Positions 22,635-34,242 of a stretch of DNA of 64,000 nucleotides are shown in pieces. How positions within the stretch are numbered: the first letter of the stretch is position 1; the number at the start of each line of letters is the position of its first letter. The translations under genes were made by a program, and so were the position numbers. The stretch comes from Nemania diffusa. Taxonomy: Eukaryota > Ascomycota > Sordariomycetes > Xylariales > Xylariaceae. The stretch lies in contig JBBPUQ010000003.1 in NCBI GenBank assembly GCA_038501195.1, positions 3,564,501 to 3,628,500 on the forward strand, written 5' to 3'. The notes under the pieces were generated by a model, which was given only the letters and a program-made list of their open reading frames with translations, did not search any database and was not told where the DNA came from.

Positions 22635-23281
22635 TTGACATCGATGTCTGGATAACAAAGGCTTTCGGTGGAGGTATCGGACTGCCTGAAGGATCGGCCG
22701 AGAAGAGGCTGACCGCGTACAATCGAAAATCCGCCTTCGTACTCCGAACTGCAGTGGATGCATTGCGGCCAGGTAGGAGTGGTAGGTGCATCTTGTGTGA
22801 GAGACCATCATTCATGGATGCGCTCGTGTACGCAACGTCACACAGGTTTGTTTCCATCAGGCCATACAAGCCGTACCCCATGGTTGACAGGGAAGAGCAT
22901 TGTGATATATGACAGCAGCACATATAGTCACATCTCAACCAAGTATCCGATAGTGGTAAGTGATTGTTGAGAAGCGCTGAAACGGGATTCGCAGCGCAGA
23001 TATTGTGCGGCTTGAGGGACGCCCTATCACGCTGGACAAACAATCTTTTTTCGAATACTACGTTTTGCCGACCGCTCATATGACGTACCTGTCTCTGACT
23101 ATATTACCAGACACGTCAGGGGAAATAGGAGTAGTTCTGTCTTGAGCAACCCTTTGCATCTATCGTTCCTAGCACGACCGTAGCTCATGCTCGCGACTCA
23201 CATCCTCACCCTTATCGCCCCTCGTCGCCAAATCCCAGGATATTTGGACGCGAGGGTTTGACCTCAGCGATTTTGCCAATA
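22635..23281. promoter_or_regulatory. Divergent promoter between two hydrolase genes
   Basis: 647 bp between the MBL-fold gene start and the start of the pyroglutamyl-peptidase-like gene, so it should drive both. If the longer MBL form is real, the region shrinks to about 520 bp. Short frames inside have no recognisable product. Confidence 0.5.
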
Positions 23282-24178
23282 ATGGAAGAGGTTCAAAGTC
23301 TCCAAGATGACAAGCCGCCAGAAGAGATTAACGTGATTATTAGCGGCGGTGGAGTATGTGTTCTTGCTTGTGGAATATGTCCATTTCTATATAGTAATTA
23401 CTAACCTTCAAATCAACAATATAGCCCTGGGGTCCCGGTACACCATGGGAGCCAATGCCCGTCAATTCGTCATGGCTTATTGCTAACGCGATGCCACGAG
23501 TGATCTTTCGTGACAATGGGCTACCAGATATCAGGATAGTGCTGTATCCTGAACCAATTCCATCCTCTTGGAGCTGGATTCGCCAAATGATACCTAAATT
23601 CTGGGATGGTTCTAGGGCGTTCTTCGGCATATACCGTGATGAGGGGGAAAGTCTTGACTTCCCAATCGCCGCTACCCTGCATATGGGCATGCTCGATAAA
23701 CCCAACGAGTCGTTCCGTCTCGAGAAACATGGATATAAGGATGGATACGATTTGCCACCTATGCCAGATATTGATGGTCGACCTCCCGATCACGATGATC
23801 TCACTGGGGGCGGGACGTGGAATGATGTTCCAGGCAAGCTGTCCACGGACTTGAACATAGACTTCATTTGTGAGAAGGTCAAGGCCGATATTGAAGTATG
23901 CTAGCCTTGGAATGGACTCAAAACATTTCGAATGATATTAACGTTGACAGGGAGCCGATATCGTTATCGCGCACGATCACCCGCGCTTTCTGTGCGGCTA
24001 CGAATACTTTACTTCTCTAGCCACTGCGTATAACCGGAAAGAGAAGAAAAGACTCCTTTACATGCACACGCCGATTGAGCATGCCAGCAAAGACATTGCA
24101 CATGGTGTACAGATTGCCGTCAAGGTTGTTGAGTCCATGATTGAGGATGTTGAGCGGCAGATGAACGAGGGAATATAA
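23282..24178 (+). CDS. Pyroglutamyl peptidase I-like protein (peptidase family C15)
   Basis: Three exons, 23282-23353, 23425-23895 and 23951-24178, with clean GTATGT/GTATGC...AG introns of 71 and 55 nt, give 256 aa. C15 enzymes remove an N-terminal pyroglutamate (5-oxoproline) from peptides. Features that fit: SGGGPWGPG... near the N-terminus where the family has its glycine-rich strand-1 motif; HMGM; the fungal C15 block EKHGYKDGYDLPPMPDIDGRPP; the catalytic-Cys motif AHDHPRFLCGYEYFTSLA; and MHTPIEH for the catalytic His (usually FxHxP). The family Glu is not placed with certainty. An acidic insert with TGGGTWNDVPGKLSTDLNI is typical of fungal members. It is convergent with the PKS-NRPS (782 bp between stops). 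The product could be a general peptidase, or an enzyme acting on a pyrrolidone made by the neighbour (inference). Confidence 0.8.
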
Positions 24179-24960
24179 ATCTCACCTCAAGAATCATTCA
24201 CTAGAGTAGTTCAATTGTCACCATTCTCACTCTACGAAGTCACTCGCGGCCAAGTTCATGTCTCGCGACTTCGTTCTTGTAGGAAGCTCTGTCAATGCCA
24301 CATTTCTCACTTTCAAATGGGGAAGTATTAGAGCTAGTAGCTATGGCATGCAAGGCACGGGAATAAACCAAAGTAGGCCGGTTAGCTAATAGGGAAAAAT
24401 TCAACATTCCGTACCTAGAACTAATCAAAATCAGACATTGCCCCCAAGCTAAGGCAGTCATCTAAGGTCAGACCTTGAGCATGACGTGAGTGATGATCCT
24501 TTGATTAGTGACTCAAATGCGAATAACTAGTAATCGACGTGGTAGGGCCCCGAACTCGGACTACAAGCGAGTCTATTGGAGGAAGAAGGTCACGAGGCTA
24601 TAAGAAATCTCACAAGGCCCCAGGAGGAGTTAGTAAGGGAAGAAAGCCCTACCCTTTAGGCTACAAGGGAATTGTTAGCTGAATTGATAGTATTCTAAGT
24701 TTTTTACCAAGTTCCTATCACAGGGTCAGACCTTGAACATGATCTCATGATGTGAGTGATGATCTTCTATTTTCGTTGCTATCGACGTCTTAATTTCCTA
24801 CCTAATGTTTGCATTCCACGAGTGTTGGGGCTTGACACCGGGATCTTCAGATATTAACTTCTACGAAAGCCCATGCTTCTGCGAGTAAGATGCTCCATGA
24901 TGTGTACATGGGAGGAAGGGGTTATCGTAAACTACGATAACTCTATCGACTATGGGTTTC
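24179..24960. other. Convergent intergenic region with direct repeats
   Basis: 782 bp between the C15-like stop and the PKS-NRPS stop. It holds the two 3' UTRs and, in the middle, a repeat structure described separately (24466-24766). No gene is seen. Confidence 0.5.
24466..24766. repeat. Short element bounded by imperfect direct repeats
   Basis: GGTCAGACCTTGAGCATGA at 24466-24484 recurs as GGTCAGACCTTGAACATGA at 24724-24742; both are followed by GTGAGTGATGATC (24486-24498 and 24752-24764), the second copy having a short insertion in between. The 220-bp core contains an 8-bp inverted pair, GGTAGGGC at 24541 and GCCCTACC at 24646. It could be a non-coding mobile-element remnant or a local duplication. 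I do not recognise the family. Confidence 0.6.
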
Positions 24961-27900
24961 TTACTTTCTCAGTAATCGCGGGAGATTCATTTTCTCCGTG
25001 CCTCCTAGAGTAGCCCTGAATACGGTGGCCATGGCTAGCGACAGCCCAGCATTCTCGGCACGCTTTATCCACTCATCAAGTGGAAGCTCCGATATTTCCT
25101 TAGCCGTCTCCGCAGCTAAGTAGTCTCGCAACTGGTTGACCTCCAGCTCGACATCCCCGGACTGGTGTTGATATACAATACCCCGACATGGAGCGTCATA
25201 ATTGTGTGACAAAATGGTATCAATAACCATCCTCGTCACGGTCTCCGGCCGCACTAAATCTATATACCCGGCGAATGCGTCAGCTGGCTTTGGGACTGCA
25301 CCAATGCGTCTGGAGTACTCCATTAGGTTCTGCACTATGTCGGCGGTTGGATTCTTCTCCCTCGTGTTAGAGCTTGGCCGAAGAATGCTTGAGGGCCGAT
25401 GAATATAGACAGGCAGTTCGTATTCCCTCTGCGCGTTTTCGAGGTACACCTCACTTGCCCATTTGGATGCCACGTACCCGTAGAGGCCACTGATCGGGGG
25501 CGACGCATCCCGGACCGACACTTCGGCCCAGGTGCCTGATGTAGTATACATGGTTACCCCAGTGGTAGAAATGTAGTGAAGCGGGATCTTTCTCATCGAG
25601 CATAACCTACTTAGCTCCTTTGTGGACGTGAGGTTAGTTACGCGAAGAGAGCTGTACGTCTTGAGATGAGACACGTCTGCGCCGTTGTGAACTACCGCAT
25701 CCGCAACGCTAAAAATCTTCGAGGCAGCCTCTTCCGTAAGGCCGAGGCGAGGTAATTTAAGATCCCCTTCGTAACATTCGACCTTGTGGGAGTAGCTAGA
25801 CAGGAGCGCCCGTCTCTCTTCGTCTAGACCCCGCACAGCAATGCAGATTATCTTTTCGACCTGTTGTTGAATGCAGAGAGCCTCTAGAATATGTTGCCCC
25901 AGAAATCCTGTGGCTCCTGTTAGGACGATGGTTCGACAAGGTCCAGATAGCATGTGATGTTGGGCGTGAAGCTCGTCTATTAGAGGACTTAATTCTGTTT
26001 CCGCATTCCAATCCACCTGGCTGTCATCCATGATGCTTCTTTCAGTGTCTAGCAGCTGTGCCATCACACCAAGTTGACTAGATTGGAATAGTTGAAGGAG
26101 TGGTATCGAAACGCCGAGTTGTTGGCGGATTTTATGCTGCAGCTCTATTAATAATATCGAGCTGCCCCCGACCGTAAAGAAATCAGAGGAGCTGTTCAAA
26201 TGGTGCATATTCATCAGCTCTTGTGGGATAACGGCTTCCCATAGATCACACATAATAGCAACGGCTCTTGGCAAGACTGAGGCGTTACTGTTACTAGAGG
26301 GGGTACTCAGCTTCTGAGGCAGAGATAACATAGCCATGGCCTTTCGGTCAATCTTGCCTGCTACTGTTCTTGGAAAGTTGTCGACTGGAATGATGGCTGA
26401 TGGACAGATCGAACGAGGTAAAGGAAGCTCACTGAGGAATTGCGTAAAGAAATCGTCCTCATCCTGGGGAGCGAAGTTGTCCGCTGAGGGAACCACGTGG
26501 ACCACGATGAACTTGGCAGCTCCATCCGGCGTCAAACGAAGAGATGCTAAAGCATCCGTGAATAGGCCATCCGCAGACTTCAGTACCGTCTGTTCTATGT
26601 CTCTTAGGTCGACACGTACACCGTTTATCTTGACCTCGGTGTCGCCGCCAATACGACCTTTGAGGATCAGTGTGCTGTCAGGTTTGAGGTAGCCTACGTC
26701 GCCCGTTCGATACATTCTATTCCATCCGCGGCGCAGATATTCTTCGCTAGCGAAAGGATCTGAACGGAACGCGGCTCGAGTCTGCTCTTCGTTATTCAGA
26801 TATCCATGCGCGACTCCTACACCCCCGATGGCTATCTCTCCGGTCTGGCAGACAGGCATCAAGTTTAGATTTTCATCTAAAATGTATAAACACTCATTTG
26901 CAGATGCCCGCCCAACCGGGATGGTACCAGTGTAGAAATTGGGCGTCTTGTACATTAGCTCCATTTTAGTCGAACCGCATGTCGTCTCCGTTGGCCCATA
27001 GACATTGAAAAGTCGCAGGTCAGAAGGTACTTCATGTCTGAAAAGCTGGAGCAATGATTCTGTGACCGCTTCACCCGCAACCAAAGCGAGACGCCAGGGT
27101 GACATCCGGAGTAGACTTTCGTTCTCTCGACGGAGCCAGCTCTTATATTCTGTTGGTGTGGCATATGTAGCTGTGATCCCCTCGTTTTCGATAAGCTTCG
27201 TGATTGCACGCGAATCCACCCGCATGACATGTGACACCAAGCGCACCTTCGCTCCCACGCCGAGGGCTAGGAAGAGCTGGGTGATAGAAAGGTCAAAACT
27301 CCAGGCGCTTTGTTGTAACACACTATCACTTTCGAGGAGCCCATACGTGGCAGCACAATGCTCAAACTCATGTAACAGACTGTCATGTCGCAGAACGACA
27401 CCCTTAGGAACTCCAGTCGAGCCACTGGTATATAAGATGATCGCTGGTGCTTCTGGGCGTGTATATATTGGGATGGTTTGATGCGAGCTCCCTATGAGGC
27501 TTGAGATATCAAGCACTGGTATGTCAGGCTGAGCTCCAAGTTGACAGACAAGAGCTAGCGTTGGACCATGGGCAAGAATTGCTTGAGGTTGGCAGTCTTC
27601 TAATATCGAAGCCAGCCTAGGGATGGGAGTTCCAAGGTCGAGCGGAACGTACACTGCCCCTATTTTTAGGATTGCCAAGACAGAAGCAGCCCATTGAACC
27701 GATGAGACTTGAAAAACAGCTATAGTTGTGCCCGATCTAACGTCTTTCTGAAGCAACTCGGTCGCAATGGCATCAGCCTGCTGCGAAAGCTGTTGGTATG
27801 TTATCGAGGTACCGTTGTCGTCTGCCACAGCGACTCTGTCCGCTACGCTTGGGAAGAAGCTCTCGAACCTGTGCACCAATGTACTTGGCCAAGTAGAATT

Positions 27901-30900
27901 GAATGAGGGGCCTTAATTGGGCTATTAGTCGCGTTCGGTCATTTAGAAAGAGAACACCAAGGAGAAAGGGCGCTGTTCAACTTACCGCGACCGATATCTA
28001 TTGCCTTATCAAGTAACGGTTGTCTAAACACCCACTCGTCTCCAACCTTCTTCTCCGTTGCAGCCGCAAACTGGCGAAGTATATCTTCGTATCCGTGAGC
28101 AATTATCTGAGCATCGTCTTGGCTATAAAGATACTCTTGCACATTTAGAATAACACTTGCATCGGCAGAGACATTGTTGTTGATGATGGTGAATGTGATG
28201 TCATATGGAAGCTCGGCTACATCATGCCTCACAAATTCCATGTCGCATCCAAGGAACGTTTGACCATCTTGCAAGTCGTTCTCCGCATAATTCAGGAAAG
28301 CTTGAGCTAGAGGCGTGTGTGTTGACTGCCGAGATATGCGAAGTTCGTTCAGAATTACCTCGAGAGGGATGCTATTCTCCAGGACAGAAAAGCTCTTTTG
28401 GCGCGACTCGAGTATCGCGTCGGCAAATGTTTGGTCCGCACTAGCAGTTAAACGCACCGGCAACATATTAAGGAATGGACCAATTCCTGTGCAAATGTAG
28501 TCATCGTTACGACAACTATCGGCGACACCGATACAGACATCGCTAACCCTTAAGAACCGGTATAGAAGCACCTTAAAAGCGGCGAGATAGAAATGGAACG
28601 GTGTTGATTGTAGCCTTTTGGCGGCCTGGCGGATCTGTCCGGCGAGGTTGACATCGATTGTGAACTCGTGCATAATTGACGCATAGCGATCCAGTGAGCG
28701 GCGTTCCGAGGCTCGACTGCGGTGGAGTGGGAGTGATTCAACTGATTCTTCAAACTCATGATGCCAGAAATCAATCTTGTCTTGCCACTGTCCCGTCGAG
28801 AATAGCCTGTGCTGGTCTTCGGAATAATCCAGATATTGTAGAGCAGGGGTGTTGAGAGATAGCCCGCTATAAAAGCCGTGGAGATCAGCCATGACGGTAT
28901 CATTACTAACCCTGTCAAAAAAGACATGATGAGCCCCCATTAAGAGGTAGTGATCGGTGTCGGAAATCGACAAGAGCAAAACGCGACTCGCCTGACCCGA
29001 TGATAGGTCGAACTCATGATTGAGAAGCAGCTCGTACTCCTCTGCGACTTTCTTTTGTTCATGTAGCCTTCGGTGCTCGAGATTCAAAGGAGCCTTGTTT
29101 AGCACCGCTTGGACGAGCTTGCCGTCTCGTTCTATAATGCAAGTTCTTAGCGACTCATGTCTCTCTCCGAGTTTTTGAACAGCTTGTGCCAAGTTAAGTA
29201 TTTCGATTTTGCCCCGGAGACGAAGCATGACGGTATTGTTGAGAGTACTTTTATTCTCAAGAAGTTGATGCACAAATATAAAGACAGACTGCGTGTATGA
29301 GAGGGGCCCGAATCTCTCAAACTCGAGATTTTCCGAGACCTCGATATCGATCGGCTCATCCGACTTCTCTGATTCCCATGTGTATTCAGTCTCTAGTCTA
29401 GAGGGCACAGAAGACGCGTCCATAATAGCGTAGCTAGAAGGGGTTTCTACTGATGAGTCGCCATCTGAACTTGGCGGGGAAGTCTGGCTGTCGACTACCA
29501 CTCCTGGTGCGAGTTCAGCTGGCAATTCTTGTACTACTTGCGTTATCAACTCTTGCAAAGGTGTCCCCTTCAAGATCCTCAGGGCAGGGATGTTGACTTG
29601 GAAGTTGCTTAAGAACCATGACCTGACCCTGACTGCTACCAATGAGTCAAGGCCGAGCTCATCTGTGCGGCTGGAGGGTGTGATGTGGTATTCTTCACCC
29701 AAATGGAGCATTTTGCGTAACTCAGCAATAAAAGATACTGCCAATTTCGTTAGTTCACATCCCTCTTATATATCAAGGTCTAGGTGAATCTTACCCATGA
29801 TGACGTTTTCAATCTCTTGAGGTGTGTCCGCACTCAAGAGCATGCTCTTGATAGAGACCTCTACCACTGCCTCTGGGTTTTGAGCGGTCGACGTGCCGGC
29901 TCGAACTGTTAGGCAGGCGAATTGGGGGTAGTTATACCACTGTGGCAGGTTTGGCGCGTTTTCAGGAAGCTGTCTCAGGCCAATGGCAAGTTGAAAATTC
30001 GCGCCGGAACGCGGATCACTGGATATGATTGCTTCTGCAATAGCCTGATGCACGTCAGACACGGAGATCGTCAGAAGGCCTCTTTCAAAGGAAGGACGCG
30101 TGAGCGTGTCTCCCTTCTCTCGAGTGATGTAGCCGGTTCCGATGATGAGTCCGAGTTCGAGGACCGCAGACGGAAGTCCTCGCCGGCGCCTGTCCAAGGC
30201 GAGGCCGCTCATAAACATATTAGCAGTAGTGTATGCCACTTGTCCCGGATTTCCCGCGACAGTGGCAGTTGAAGAAAAGAAAATGAGGAAATCCAAACGG
30301 GTATTGCCGAGCAGACGGTCTAGATTGATGCTGCCCTCCACTTTGGGTCGGAGAACTTGAGTGAACGCTTCCAATGTCAGATCTCTAAGCGCCATGTCCC
30401 CGAGGATCATGCTGCCCTGGTAGATACCAGCAAGAGGTGGCATCAATACACGAATACCCTGGTAACTCTTCTCAAGTTGGTTGTAATCTGTTACATCACT
30501 GCGATTCTGGGTCAACACGACAAGGGCCCCTGGGCGTTTTGATCGGGTGTTACTTACCAGGGTATAACTCGAATTAAAACTCCCTTCCGAGCCTGATTCT
30601 TCAACCAAACACTATCGATCTTTGGCCTACGGCTGGTGATGATGAGAAATCTTGCCCCATTTTCGATCATCCAATCAGCAATTGCGATCCCCAAGTCACT
30701 GGAGAGCCCAAAAAGCCAGTAGCTTTGATCCTGCCTGAACTGCGTTTTGCGTGGCTGAACTTCTACTTCCACGACCTGCGCATCCCATCTGAGGATACTC
30801 ATAAAGCTCTCGGTTTCCTTAGCCTCTTCTATTCGGCTAATGTCAATTTCGTGAGGTGACGACTCGTCGCGAGGCAAGGCGCTTAGATCTATGAGCGACT

Positions 30901-32521
30901 TTTCGATCACCGCTTGTAGCTGCTCATAAGCCCCTGGGTATATTTTTTGATCGAATATCACTTGATTTGCAGCTTTAGGGATAAGAGCGCTATTATTCGT
31001 GATGACAGTATTCAGGGGTAATAATTGTGCAATCAGCGACTGCCCCTGACTACTGACTGTAAAGTCAATGCAGCGTGACACCTTGTCGGGCAAACGTGAA
31101 ATGAGCTCTGACTCCCGTGTATATGCATCAATATAGGTCCAGCGTCTTCTCTGTGCATCTTCTTTCGATGTCGTGGTGTAATTCACTCGGAACCCAGTGG
31201 CGCTAGCATGCCTACTGAGGAGCCTTGCGATGACAGCAGGTGCGTTATGAGCTAGAAGAATGTCCCCTTTCGTAAGATTATGCTCAAGAACTGGCATTAG
31301 CCAATGTATCATGAAGACTTGTATTAATGCCGCTTCTAAGCTGGGAGAGACCGAACAGGCAACGAGATTGCTTAGGGGTATCTGCATCTGTGATGCCACC
31401 ACGTCGGAAAGACCTATGTACTGAATGCCGGACTTCTCACATGTTCCCAGAACCGCAAATACGTTTCCACGTGTAGTCTTTAGGCAATTAAGACTAGAAT
31501 ATTGTAATCTCAGTGAAATCACTTGCCCGATACTTGGATTTGTGCTGTTCATTCCGTATGGTTCCAGTTCCCTCATCTTGGGAATTCCGCCAACATTGAC
31601 GAGACTAACTGGGTGCTGGCGAGGCGAAATCATTTTTCGAATGATTCTCCTTGCTGAGTTATAATATTCATTAGCCACTCTAGCAGGCTGTAGTCGAGGT
31701 ATTCTCTGACGTCCTTGAGAATTTATCACTATTTCTGATTCTAGTGACCAGGTCATGCTGCGTTTCTTCGGTTTCGGTATGGCTTCTACCATATGGAATC
31801 GCAGTAGGATTTCTGTCAGAAGCTCAGCATCTACATCACCAGTACCCTCAAAGTCGACTGATTGATGTCGTATCTCTGGAAACTCCCAGAGTGCAGACCG
31901 AGCGAACCCTAGGGCCATGTTGCCAAAGGGGTTGTCTGTCATCCTATTCCGAGTGACCCAGAGTATGCTTTTACCTTGTGAAAATAGTTCTTTTAGACCA
32001 TGCCATTGGGCCTTGGTTATGTCTTTGAAAACTGGAGCGTCGAGGTCCTGGAGAACGAGGACAGTTGTGTCTCGAGTTGCTTGGCCACTGTCGAAGCTCT
32101 CGATTGACTCCAAAATAGTAATATTGCCGCATAACCTTCGAACGAAATCTAAAACCTCTCGTATGAGTCTAGCAACAGACTGTGTAGCGCCACCAACTAT
32201 AACGAGATGTTTTAAGATAGGCTGTCCGCCATACAAAGGCGACCAGTGCGAAAGGGGTTTTCGGATGCAAGTCATCCAGTCATCAACCGCCTGCGTGACT
32301 ATCACCGAGTTCGGAAGCGCCATAGAGCCGTGATTTGGCGTCATACTATCGATCCCTGAGAAACCTGTCCTGCGCATCAAGGCATCCCATGTCGATTCCG
32401 GTACACACGCACCAAGTGTTCTCCCTTCATCGATTCCCGGCCACCAGCCAGGTAGACAACCGAAAAGAGCGGTGCCACGGATGACGTCTACGTTGGTAAC
32501 TTCGTAAATAACCAACGGTGA
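24961..32521 (-). CDS. Hybrid PKS-NRPS, 5'-truncated at AT-rich boundary
   Basis: Four exons, 32521-30558, 30498-29795, 29737-27986 and 27911-24961 (introns 59, 57 and 74 nt, all in phase), encode 2,456 residues, about 60% of a usual fungal PKS-NRPS. Visible domains in order: end of the C-methyltransferase (FGCLPGWWPG...DEGR, residues 1-60); a degenerate enoyl-reductase-like region (about 300-550); KR with Rossmann SYWLFGLSSDLG (about 595) and the Ser-Tyr-Asn set in SSTATVAGNPGQVAYTTAN (about 734-750); ACP with ELGLDSL (Ser about 920); condensation domain with HHVFFD (about 1158); adenylation domain with LYTSGSTGVPKGVV (about 1634), YGPTETT, YRTGDVGYL and PRTVAGKIDRK; carrier protein with GGSS (about 2055); and a terminal R domain with TGATGFLG (about 2139) and YGYVASK (about 2284). 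KS, AT and DH are missing: the frame runs into AT-rich DNA after SPLVIYEVTN. The visible part has no internal stop, so the loss is recent, or the rest lies beyond the AT block, or there is an assembly break. The enzyme would join a polyketide chain to one amino acid. Confidence 0.9.
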
Positions 32522-32670
32522 GTAAAAACATGTTGATTTTTTAATTTTTTTGTGTAAATAATGAATTTTCAGGTGTATTCGGCTAGTTTTGCCGGTTTCT
32601 AGAAGTCTAGTTGTTTCGGAAGCTTTGCCGCCGCCGGTTTTTACTTCATTTTATATTTTTGTTCAAAAAC
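32522..32670. other. Junction between PKS-NRPS and AT-rich block
   Basis: The PKS-NRPS protein similarity ends at about 32,521. The next 40 bp are T-rich, then 32,568-32,645 is a small less-AT patch with two related pieces (TTTGCCGGTTTCTAGAAG and TTTGCCGCCGCCGGTTTT), then extreme AT-richness begins. On the minus strand there is no splice acceptor that could explain the end of homology. This may be the terminal sequence of an inserted element; I do not recognise it. Confidence 0.5.
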
Positions 32671-32872
32671 ATACAAACAGTCCGCTTAAAAAATAAATAT
32701 AAATAGGTATAAATAAATATAAGTTAATAAAAAAGTAAAATATTTATTTAAAAGTTAGCTCTAGAAGTTTTATTTATTATTAAGTTTTAAAGCTTTTTTT
32801 ATTTATAAAATTAAAAAGCTGTATTTATTTACAGCTAAAATAATTTTTTTTATTATTATTGCTACTATTATT

Positions 32873-32947
32873 ACAGTTATTAATATTACAGTTACTAATA
32901 TTACAGCTATTAATATTATAGCTATTAATATTATAACTATTTATATT
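32873..32947. repeat. 15-bp tandem repeat, five copies
   Basis: Five consecutive 15-bp units of the form ACAGYTAYTAATATT, from 32873 to 32947. Copies differ mainly by C/T and G/A changes, with one A-to-T near the end. It lies about 350 bp inside the AT-rich block. Confidence 0.8.
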
Positions 32948-33436
32948 ATATTTATTTTATTATTATTACTATAGCTTTTTATTTTACTATGAAAAACTTT
33001 AGCTTATTTTTTAGCTTTTTTACTAAAGTTGTAGTATTTATTTATTATAGTAAAAAACTATTTAAATATATAGCTTAAATCAATATTTAATAACTAAGTA
33101 GATTTAATATAACTGTTGCTATAGCGTTAATTATTTTTAGAAAATATTTAAATAAATATATATATTTTTGTTTTTGGCTTTTTAATATATTTAAAAATAT
33201 AGTATAAAACTATAATTTTAAAACAGTTAAATAATAAATCTGACATTTTAATATATTTAAAAATATTAAAAATAAAATATATTTAACAAAGTAATTTTTA
33301 ATAGTAAGCAATTTTACTTACTATTTTTATTTATTATTTAATATAAAGTAAAATTTATTTTTTTTTGCTAAAAAAAAAAAAATCTAACAATTTTTCGATT
33401 TTAAATATAATAATAAAAATAAAAATAAAAACAAAA

Positions 33437-34100
33437 AAGAAAATAACAACAGTTATATTTAGCTTTAAAATAACAGCAGCTATATTTAATTTTAAAGTAA
33501 AAATAAAAATAACAATTATATTTAATTTTATACTAAAAATAAAAACAATAATTATATTTAGTTCGATATTAAAAATAAAAACAATAGTTATATTTAATTT
33601 AATATTAAAAATAAAAACAATAGTTATGTTTAGTTTTAAAGTAATAATAGCTATATTTAACTTTAAAATAGAAGTAAAAACAACAGTTATATTTAATTTT
33701 ATATCGAAAGTAAAAATAACAATTATATTTAACTTTATACTAAAAGTAAAAACAACAGTTATGTTTAGTTTTAAAATAACAATAGCTATATTTAACTTTA
33801 AAATAAAAGTAAAAATAACAGTTATATTTAACTTTATATTAAAAGTAAAAACAACAGCTATATTTAACTTAATATTAAAAGTAAAAACAATAGTTATATT
33901 TAGCTTTAAAGTAACAATAGTTATATTTAACTTTAAAATAAAAATAAAAACAACAGTTATATTTAATTTTATATTAAAAGTAAAAATAACAATTATATTT
34001 AGTTTGATATTAAAAGTAAAAACAATAGTTATATTTAGCTTTAAAGTAACAATAGTTATATTTAATTTTAAAGTAAAAATAAAAATAACAGTTAAGCTTG
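33437..34100 (+). repeat. Higher-order tandem repeat, 135-bp period, open frame
   Basis: Monomers of 30-36 bp (core AGTTATATTTAACTTTAAA) are arranged in a 135-bp higher-order unit of 33+30+36+36 bp. The same landmark (AGTTATRTTTAG) recurs at 33451, 33622, 33757, 33892 and 34027: spacings 171, 135, 135, 135, the first block having one extra 36-bp monomer. All period lengths are multiples of three, and the plus-strand frame 33365-34114 stays open for 249 codons. It reads as alternating Lys/hydrophobic units such as LKVKTIVIFSFKVTIVIFNF. Neighbouring units differ only by transitions in the two I compared. I would not call it a gene. Confidence 0.85.
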
Positions 34101-34242
34101 ATATTTTTTTTTAGTTTAAAAGTTAAACAAATAATTTTTGTTAAAAATCAATAGCAGTAAAAAAAATAATAATTTAATACAAAAAAAACAATTTTAAATA
34201 TTAAAACAATATAAATAACAAAACTGTTGGTAGAACTTTTTG

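Noticed and set aside
22576..23079. 167-codon minus-strand frame in the divergent promoter
   Set aside because: Overlaps the MBL coding start out of frame and has no recognisable domain; treated as a chance frame.
33365..34114. 249-codon open frame as a real gene
   Set aside because: The frame is kept open by a short tandem repeat with monomers that are multiples of three; product is a monotonous Lys/Ile/Phe pattern with extreme AT codon use and no start context or introns.
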